From Bacteroidetes bacterium QH_1_64_81 (GTDB lineage Bacteria > Bacteroidota > Rhodothermia > Rhodothermales > Salinibacteraceae): 6,435 bases of DNA. The notes beneath the pieces were generated by a model. It was not told where the DNA came from, did no database searches, and saw only the letters and a program-made list of their open reading frames with translations. The stretch lies in the NCBI GenBank assembly GCA_003022655.1, contig PXSX01000393.1, forward strand, positions 6,021-12,455. Reading direction: 5' to 3'. Below are positions 1-4,795 of the stretch, in pieces (within the stretch, counting starts at the first letter, position 1; each line of letters starts with the position of its first letter). The position numbers and the translations under genes were made by a program.

Positions 1-2212
1 CGGCTGTGTGGCGAGGGGCCCCAGGAAGCTCGTTGCCGCTGATGTCAACCGTCGGGGCCGTGGAGAGGGCCGGCGTCACGATGCCCTCCACGACCTTGGT
101 CCGAAGCAGGGTGTACGAGACGTCGAGGGTCGGCAGGGGCCCAGCGAGTGCGCTGGCGTTGAGGGTTCCCTGAACCTCGAGCCCATAGCTCTGCACCACG
201 CCCAGATTCTCTTGGAACCGCGTACGCCCGCCCACCAAGTCCTCGACGTAGAGGAAAAAACCCGTGGCCTCGATCCCACCGGCGTCGGTACGGCTGCGCA
301 GTCCGAGTTCCGAGTTCCAGCTTTTCTCTGCGCGGAGATCGAATCCGTCCTCGTCTTCCTCGGCGGACGTCGGGGAGCCGAACCCGACGATTTGGAACGT
401 GGCGCTGGACGGTGGGGTGTAGCCGCGGTGCACGCCGCCGAAGAGGTTGAACTGTCCGTCCCCAAAGCCGCCCCCCAGGCGGTGCTGACCGAGGTCGAGA
501 TTGAACCCGAGTCCCGGCAGCGGCACGACACTCACATTGTCCCGATACTGATTGTCGCTGAGGCGGTCGATGCGCTCCTGCTCGAAAATCTCGATGCGGA
601 ATCCGGGGGAAAGGTGAAGCGGCCCCCACTCGGTGTTCTCCCGAGCGTAGAGCGCAAGGGCCTGCGTCTCGTAGACGTCACTCTGTCCCACGATCGTCGG
701 GTCGTCAGGACTTCCTCGGAAAAAGACCCCCTCGCGCACCCCCACCTCGTCGCCGATCTTCCGGTTGTCCTCGAATCGTTCCCAGTGCACGCGGCCCCCG
801 ACCTCCAGGTCGGCGGTTCGGCCGAAGAGGCGATGCTGAAGGTCGTAAGAATGCTCAACGCCGCCGACGTAGAAGGTGCGCTCGTTGCCGAAGTAGCCGC
901 CCCGAATCTCCGTTCCCTCGCTCACGTCGCTGATGCCGACGCGCACGAGCGGGCCGGGGGTGGACGGCGGCACCGGGGTAGCATCCACCCCGTTCTCTTC
1001 GTAGTCCGCAGCGCGCACGAACACGTCGTTCTCGCGCCACCAGGGCCGGTCGAACACATTGGCGTAAAGCTTCGTCGTGCTCTGCAGGGCATCGCCGTGG
1101 CGCCGGCCGTAGATGGCACCCAGGGAGGCCCGAAAGATCCGGTAGAAGTCATCGTCCTTCGGGTTGAAGTCCGGATTGGTGCGGAGGGTATGCGGCGTGA
1201 CTCCCGTGTACGTCGCGTTCAGCCGCTCGTAATCGACGTTCGTCTTCAGGTAGAGCGACCGGTCGTCGTCGATGCGGTACTGCAGCTTGGCGGTACCGTT
1301 GAACTGGCGAAAGTCGTTGTTCTCGCGGAAGCCATCGCCCCGTTTCAACAGAACCTGCACTTGCGGGCGGAACGACGCGCTGCCGAAGCCCCCGATTTCC
1401 CCGAAGGCACTCACGTAGCCGTTCGTGCCGGGAGTGATCGAGATTGACCCGCCCGGAGCGTGGCGCTGCGGACGGCGGGTCACATAGTTGATGACGCCGG
1501 CCATCGTCTGCGGCCCGTGGCGGACGGCGGCGCTGCCCTTGATGACCTCCACCTCCTCGATCCGCTCAATCGGCGGGTTGTAATAAAGGGGCGAAAAGAC
1601 GTACGGAGCCGGCTGGATCGGCATCCCGTCTTCGAGCACGAGCACGCGCTGGGTGCGGCGCGGCTGGAGGCCCCGGATGCCCACCGACATGCGCGTCTGG
1701 GCCATGCCGTCGTCCGCCGCGCCCTGGACGCCGGGCACGTACGAGAGCGCCTCCTGTGCGCCGATGGGAGCAATCTGTTCCAGCTTGGCGGCAGTCACCT
1801 CCGAAGCAGTGCCGGGCATCGACGCGCGGGGCGTCCGAGTGACGCCGTTCACTTCGAGGGCAGACAGCTCCACGATTTTGGGGTTGAGCTCCACCGTGAG
1901 GCGGGTCGTCTCGCCGGCCTGCACCTGGACCGTCCGGGTGGCCGTGGCGTATCCGACGTAGCGGATCTGCAGCTCTGTGGAGCCGGGGGAAAGATCGTCG
2001 AGCATAAAGCGGCCCTCAGCATCGGTGGCGGTGCCGCGAGGCTCGATGCTCCCGATGACCCCGACGGTTGCGTTTGGGAGGGGGGCCCCGGTGTCGGCGG
2101 TCACGACCCGTCCCTCAACGCGTCCCCCCGGCGCGCCCTGGGCAGCGCTCGCTCCACACTGTAGACTGAATACAAAAGCGAGACAGAAAAGAACGCGAAT
2201 CGGATGAGGCAT
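1..2212 (-). CDS. FecA-like TonB-dependent outer-membrane receptor (3' end off the left edge)
   Basis: Outer-membrane receptor that would import a ligand, probably a ferric chelate, using TonB/ExbBD energy. Reading the minus strand from ATG 2212 gives one frame with no stop through base 1: 737 residues, C-terminus missing. Seen in order: a signal peptide (about 1-24, hydrophobic core LFCLAFVFSL, likely cut after ASA); a carboxypeptidase-regulatory-like beta domain (about 32-110, with TDAEGRF and YVGYAT); a TonB-box-like VELSALEV (114-121); a plug (about 130-250) with IRGLQPRRTQRVLVLEDGMPI and GSAAVRHGPQTMAGVINYVTRRP segments; then barrel strands. FGGVHRGYTPP (591-601), EKSWNSELGLR (629-639) and GNELPGAPRH near the end are typical of FecA-type receptors, which suggests only some tens of residues are missing. 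It has no STN signalling domain, so FecA-style transmembrane signalling is unlikely. The ligand is inferred, not shown. It lies 52 bp downstream of a lipoprotein gene on the same strand, probably co-transcribed. No clear Shine-Dalgarno precedes the ATG. Family call is secure, substrate is not. Confidence 0.9.
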   Translation of the reverse strand, partial: MPHPIRVLFCLAFVFSLQCGASAAQGAPGGRVEGRVVTADTGAPLPNATVGVIGSIEPRGTATDAEGRFMLDDLSPGSTELQIRYVGYATATRTVQVQAGETTRLTVELNPKIVELSALEVNGVTRTPRASMPGTASEVTAAKLEQIAPIGAQEALSYVPGVQGAADDGMAQTRMSVGIRGLQPRRTQRVLVLEDGMPIQPAPYVFSPLYYNPPIERIEEVEVIKGSAAVRHGPQTMAGVINYVTRRPQRHAPGGSISITPGTNGYVSAFGEIGGFGSASFRPQVQVLLKRGDGFRENNDFRQFNGTAKLQYRIDDDRSLYLKTNVDYERLNATYTGVTPHTLRTNPDFNPKDDDFYRIFRASLGAIYGRRHGDALQSTTKLYANVFDRPWWRENDVFVRAADYEENGVDATPVPPSTPGPLVRVGISDVSEGTEIRGGYFGNERTFYVGGVEHSYDLQHRLFGRTADLEVGGRVHWERFEDNRKIGDEVGVREGVFFRGSPDDPTIVGQSDVYETQALALYARENTEWGPLHLSPGFRIEIFEQERIDRLSDNQYRDNVSVVPLPGLGFNLDLGQHRLGGGFGDGQFNLFGGVHRGYTPPSSATFQIVGFGSPTSAEEDEDGFDLRAEKSWNSELGLRSRTDAGGIEATGFFLYVEDLVGGRTRFQENLGVVQSYGLEVQGTLNASALAGPLPTLDVSYTLLRTKVVEGIVTPALSTAPTVDISGNELPGAPRHTA

Positions 2213-2264
2213 GCAGAGGGAAAAGAGAGTCCGTTCGTGCTCAGGACCGCGAGCTGCGGGGGAT

Positions 2265-2510
2265 TCAGAAGCGCTCCGGGTTCGCATTCGGCCGGCCCTC
2301 CTCCGGCGGCCGGACAGGGACAGCGGTCGTGCCCGTGTCCGGCGGCGCGAGACGGTTGATGCTACTGTAGCTACCTCCGTCGTCCGACGAGTCGTCGGTC
2401 GGGCCCAAGATGGGGTCGTCCGAGCATGCCGACAAGACGAACACAAACACCAGTAGCGTCCCGATCAGACCCCAAAGGGAGTAGCGGAATGCACGCGTGC
2501 GCTTCTTCAT
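2265..2510 (-). CDS. Small Asp-rich lipoprotein, 81 aa, function unknown
   Basis: I do not recognise a family. The protein has a basic N-terminus (MKKRTR), a hydrophobic stretch (about 11-27) and a clear lipobox, LSAC, with the lipidated Cys at residue 29, so it should be processed by signal peptidase II. The mature part is only 53 residues and looks disordered: SDDP directly after the Cys, more Asp (DDSSDDGG), then a Pro/Thr-rich tail ending NPERF. Acidic residues at +2 to +4 resemble the lipoprotein export signals described in Bacteroidota, which send lipoproteins to the cell surface; that placement is inference. The ATG at 2510 is the natural start because it gives a complete signal peptide. 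The stop is 52 bp upstream of the FecA-like receptor gene on the same strand, so the two probably form an operon and the lipoprotein may assist the receptor. An AT-rich island lies just upstream. Confidence 0.8.
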   Translation of the reverse strand: MKKRTRAFRYSLWGLIGTLLVFVFVLSACSDDPILGPTDDSSDDGGSYSSINRLAPPDTGTTAVPVRPPEEGRPNANPERF

Positions 2511-2520
2511 AACCGAGCAA

Positions 2521-2580
2521 TCTCACTTATTTAGATCAGTTATAAACAACGGGGCTACTGGCTTTGGGTCAACCCCTTCG
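2521..2580 (-). promoter_or_regulatory. AT-rich island, probable promoter/operator of the lipoprotein-receptor pair
   Basis: Bases 2521-2550 are conspicuously AT-rich within otherwise GC-rich DNA and sit 10-40 bp before the lipoprotein ATG. On the minus strand there is a TTGACC hexamer (about 2573-2568) followed by TTTATAACT (about 2546-2538), but the spacing is longer than the usual 17 bp, so exact promoter elements are not assigned. The TTAT...ATAA arrangement at 2527-2545 could serve an iron-responsive repressor, given the FecA-like gene downstream, but it does not match a Fur box well. Position and base composition are the evidence; the function is inferred. Confidence 0.35.
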
Positions 2581-2756
2581 CGTTGAATTCATCCACGCTG
2601 GCCAGAGACTCGGGGGACGCTAATTGCCGTTCAACCCTTGTCCCGGGTCTCTCTTTCACGGTGTGGGTATGCCGTGCCGGAGGGCCTGTCGGCATCCGGG
2701 GTCATTCCGGTTCCCGGTTTTGTGCTCGAGGGACTCCTCTTGCCGATGCTGAGGTT

Positions 2757-2798
2757 GCAGGCCTGTTTCTCGGGCTCTATCTGATGTGGCAGGCCTGC
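2757..2798. repeat. Paired palindromic repeats GCAGGCCTG
   Basis: GCAGGCCTG at 2757-2765 recurs as GCAGGCCTGC at 2789-2798, with start points 32 bp apart. The core CAGGCCTG is its own reverse complement, so the copies act as both direct and inverted repeats and could pair with each other as a stem with a loop of about 23 nt. There is no T-run after it on either strand, so it is a poor intrinsic terminator. It may be a protein-binding site or chance. Confidence 0.4.
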
Positions 2799-2908
2799 TA
2801 GGGGAAAGAAGTGGAATGGCCCTGGATCGGCCCGTGGGCCCGGCGCCAGATGGGGCGCTGGAGCGGGACTATAGCCGTCGTTCAGCGCATGTCAATCCCG
2901 TGAACGGA

Positions 2909-2933
2909 GGCGTCCTCGACATGGGGACGTGCC
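2909..2933 (-). terminator. Possible weak terminator hairpin after glgB
   Basis: About 23 bp downstream of the glgB stop (2956), GGCGTCC (2909-2915) can pair with GGAC-GT-GCC (2925-2933) through a 7-bp stem with a 2-nt bulge and a 9-nt loop. No T-rich tract follows in the direction of transcription, so it is not a classical intrinsic terminator. The call rests on position and base pairing alone. Confidence 0.25.
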
Positions 2934-2955
2934 GGAGATCCGACGGGGACGCAGA

Positions 2956-4308
2956 TCACTCCCGCTCCAGAACGAGCGCCCCGAGCGGCGGAAGGGTCAG
3001 CTCGATGGAGTGGGGCCGCCCGTGCTGACCGATGGCGTCGCTGTGGACAGCGCCCGCGTTGCCGACGTTGCTGCCGCCGTAGGCCTCGCTGTCGCTGTTG
3101 AGCCGCTCGCGCCACGCCCCCCCGCTCGGCGCCCCGATGCGGTAGTTCTCGCGGACGACCGGCGTAAAGTTGAGCACGAAGATCAGCGACTCGCCGTCGC
3201 CCACGCGCCGGTAGGTGAGAACGCTGTTCTCGCGGTCGTCGTACGAGATCCACTCGAACCCGTCTTCATGGTCGTTCCAGAGGGCCGGGGCGTTCTGGTA
3301 AAAGTGATTCAGGTCGCCGAGCCACTCCATGAGGCCCTCGTGCAGCGGCTCGTTGGTGAGCCACCACTCTAGCTCCTGGTCGTGATTCCACTCGTGGTAC
3401 TGCCCAAACTCGCTGCCCATGAAGAGCAGTTTCTTCCCGGGGTGGCCGAACATGTGGGCGTAGAGGAGCCGCAGGTTGGCGGCCTTCTGCCAATCGTCGC
3501 CCGGCATTTTGCCCCAGAGCGAGTTTTTGCCGTGCACCACCTCGTCGTGGGAGAGGGGGAGCATGTACTGCTCCGAAAACGCCCAGCTGAGGGTCCACGT
3601 GAGGTCGCCGTGGTGGTGCTTGCGGTGCACGGGTTCCTTGCTCGCGTATTCGAGCGTGTCGTGCATCCAGCCCATGTTCCACTTGTAAAGGAAGCCGAGG
3701 CCGCCGTGCTCGGTGGGTGTGGTCACGCCCGGCCAGGCGGTGGACTCCTCCGCCAGCATGATCGCCTCCGGGTACTCGTCGTAGACGTGCTCGTTGGTGT
3801 CCTGGAGCAGGCTGATCGCCGCCAGGTTTTCGCGCCCGCCGTGAATGTTGGGGGCCCACCCGCCCTCTCGCGAGTAGTCGCGGTACAGCATGGAGGCCAC
3901 CGCGTCGACCCGCAGGCCGTCCACGTGGTACTTGTCCATCCAGAAGAGGGCGTTGGAGAGGAGGAAGTTGCGCACGCCGTTCTTGCCAAAGTCGAACACG
4001 CGCGTGCCCCAGTCCGGATGCTCCCGCATGCGCGGGTCCTCGTACTCGAAGAGGTGCGAGCGGTCGAAGTAGGTGAGGCCCTGCGGATCAGTGGCGAAGT
4101 GGCCGGGCACCCAGTCCATGATGACGCCAATGCCGCGCTGATGGAGGGTGTCGATGAGGTGCATGAGGCCCTCCGGGTCGCCGTAGCGGAACGTGGGGGC
4201 GTAGTAGCCCAGGATTTGGTAGCCCCACGAGCCGTAGTACGGATGCTCGGCCAGGGGGAGGAACTCGACGTGCGTGAAGCCGAGGTTCTGGACGTGGTCG
4301 GCCAGCGG
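2956..4308 (-). CDS. glgB: GlgB C-terminal fragment (GH13 barrel and C-terminal domain)
   Basis: The 3' part of the branching enzyme, in the other frame. It is open upstream as far as 4482, but codons before 4308 translate the N-terminal domain out of register and are not native. All GH13 conserved regions after the first strand are present: [17 protein letters not shown]; region I DWVPGHF; region [14 protein letters not shown] with the nucleophile Asp at 3906-3904; region [10 protein letters not shown] carrying the acid/base Glu; region [12 protein letters not shown] with the transition-state Asp. [18 protein letters not shown] is characteristic of bacterial GlgB. The C-terminal beta domain ends ...[11 protein letters not shown] before TGA. 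Without the deleted first barrel strand and without a start codon of its own in a sensible place, this fragment is not expected to be active. Confidence 0.85.
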   Translation of the reverse strand, partial: PLADHVQNLGFTHVEFLPLAEHPYYGSWGYQILGYYAPTFRYGDPEGLMHLIDTLHQRGIGVIMDWVPGHFATDPQGLTYFDRSHLFEYEDPRMREHPDWGTRVFDFGKNGVRNFLLSNALFWMDKYHVDGLRVDAVASMLYRDYSREGGWAPNIHGGRENLAAISLLQDTNEHVYDEYPEAIMLAEESTAWPGVTTPTEHGGLGFLYKWNMGWMHDTLEYASKEPVHRKHHHGDLTWTLSWAFSEQYMLPLSHDEVVHGKNSLWGKMPGDDWQKAANLRLLYAHMFGHPGKKLLFMGSEFGQYHEWNHDQELEWWLTNEPLHEGLMEWLGDLNHFYQNAPALWNDHEDGFEWISYDDRENSVLTYRRVGDGESLIFVLNFTPVVRENYRIGAPSGGAWRERLNSDSEAYGGSNVGNAGAVHSDAIGQHGRPHSIELTLPPLGALVLERE

Positions 4309-4754
4309 TCGTAGATGGAGAGCGGCCCGTCCAGCCCACTCGGGCCGTCGCGAGAGGTCATCCAGTCGTCGTCGTTCCACGAATAGGTGTCGAGGTCCCG
4401 GATGATGGCCGAGAGGCCCTCGTAGGTGTTCTGGGAGGGCGCCTCCATCTGAAAGGCGTAGGGATCGGTCCGGTCCACCCACTCGCCGTCGGCGTGGAGG
4501 TGGTACTTGTACTTTTGGCCCGGCTGGGCGCCCCGGACGTACCCCTCCCAGAGCCCGCCCTCGCGGCGCTCCAGCACGTCGGCGCCGAAGCTCCAGTCGT
4601 TGAAGTCGCCCGTCACTTCCACCCGCTCAGCGTTGGGGGCCCAGACGGCGAACCAGGTGCCCTGCTGATTGGGATGTGCCCCCAGTCGCTTGTAGCTGTG
4701 GGTGTGGGTGCCTTGCTTCCAGTAGTAGATGTCGTCGTCGGTGAGGTGGGGCAT
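4309..4754 (-). CDS. glgB: GlgB N-terminal fragment (CBM48 domain)
   Basis: In-frame 5' part of the disrupted branching enzyme. ATG 4754 is chosen because the protein then begins [20 protein letters not shown], a normal lead-in for short GlgB proteins, followed by the LGAHP segment at residues 25-29. The CBM48/early-set beta-sandwich spans about residues 21-105, with [20 protein letters not shown] (33-52), GLWEGYV (67-73), KYKYHL (81-86) and RTDPYAF (95-101). The native sequence ends at GPLSIY (143-148), the point where the catalytic barrel should begin. No Shine-Dalgarno is visible; the heptamer array abuts the ATG. The last base or two at the junction cannot be assigned to one side. Confidence 0.8.
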
Positions 4755-4757
4755 GGG

Positions 4758-4792
4758 GCGTTGGGGGTTGAGGGTTGAGCGTTGCGGGTGGA
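4758..4792 (-). repeat. Degenerate 7-bp tandem repeat filling the gap before glgB
   Basis: Read on the minus strand, 4792 to 4758 divides exactly into five heptamers: TCCACCC, GCAACGC, TCAACCC, TCAACCC, CCAACGC (consensus TCAACCC). The next seven bases, CCCATGC, contain the glgB start codon. The array occupies 35 of the 41 bp between the maltokinase stop and the glgB ATG, leaving no room for a standard ribosome binding site. Single TCAACCC copies also occur on the plus strand at 2569-2575 and 2631-2637 in the other intergenic region. Confidence 0.6.
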
Positions 4793-4795
4793 GGA

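Larger units (their letters stand above)
2511..2955. other. 445-bp intergenic region without a convincing gene
   Basis: This is the only long non-coding stretch, lying between the end of glgB and the start of the lipoprotein gene. Short plus-strand frames inside it (2583-2801 and the start of 2786-3028) have no recognisable domain, no ribosome binding site and Cys/Gly/Arg-rich compositions typical of chance frames. It holds the AT-rich probable promoter at its left end, two copies of GCAGGCCTG near 2757-2798, a weak hairpin ATGCCG/CGGCAT at 2669-2695, and a possible terminator hairpin near 2909-2933. I see no tRNA, CRISPR array or transposase remnant. Confidence 0.6.
2956..4754 (-). pseudogene. 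glgB: 1,4-alpha-glucan branching enzyme GlgB, disrupted by a frameshifting deletion
   Basis: GlgB (EC 2.4.1.18, GH13) cuts alpha-1,4 glucan and rejoins the piece through an alpha-1,6 bond, making branched cytoplasmic alpha-glucan. Codons 1-148 (from ATG 4754) encode the N-terminal region with CBM48 in one frame; the catalytic and C-terminal domains (450 codons, 4308 to stop 2956) are in another. At the junction the first frame reads GPLSIY and the second picks up at [18 protein letters not shown]. In the family these are joined by about 24 residues, EVHLGSW...YRELA, which no frame here encodes. A deletion of 3n+1 nt (about 70 nt) fits. As written, translation from 4754 would run out of frame to a TGA at 3723 and give a 343-aa inactive protein. 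The restored length of about 620 aa fits the short GlgB class lacking the extra N1 domain of E. coli. There is no second lesion, so an assembly or sequencing error is as likely as a real mutation. It follows the maltokinase frame by 41 bp, probably in one operon. Confidence 0.85.

Noticed and set aside
8..1447. Long plus-strand open frame (479 codons), and its neighbour 1460-2164
   Set aside because: Both are antisense to the FecA-like receptor, whose minus-strand frame is open across the whole region with clear domains. The plus-strand translations show no domain and reflect high GC at third codon positions.
2669..2695. Hairpin ATGCCG...CGGCAT
   Set aside because: Only 6 bp of stem with a 15-nt loop and no T-tract; at this GC content such a match is expected by chance.
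2583..2801. 72-codon plus-strand frame in the intergenic region
   Set aside because: No ribosome binding site, no domain, and a composition typical of a chance frame.
3382..4314. Plus-strand open frame of 310 codons
   Set aside because: It mirrors the glgB catalytic domain on the opposite strand, is rich in Val/Glu/Ala/His, and has no recognisable motif.
4300..4325. Programmed ribosomal frameshift joining the two glgB frames
   Set aside because: There is no slippery heptamer at the junction, and about 24 conserved residues are missing from all frames, which slippage would not explain.
4309..4482. N-terminal 58 codons of the minus-strand frame beginning at 4482, as a native start of GlgB
   Set aside because: This stretch is the CBM48 region read in the wrong frame (Arg/Pro-rich). 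Native GlgB sequence in this frame starts only at 4308.
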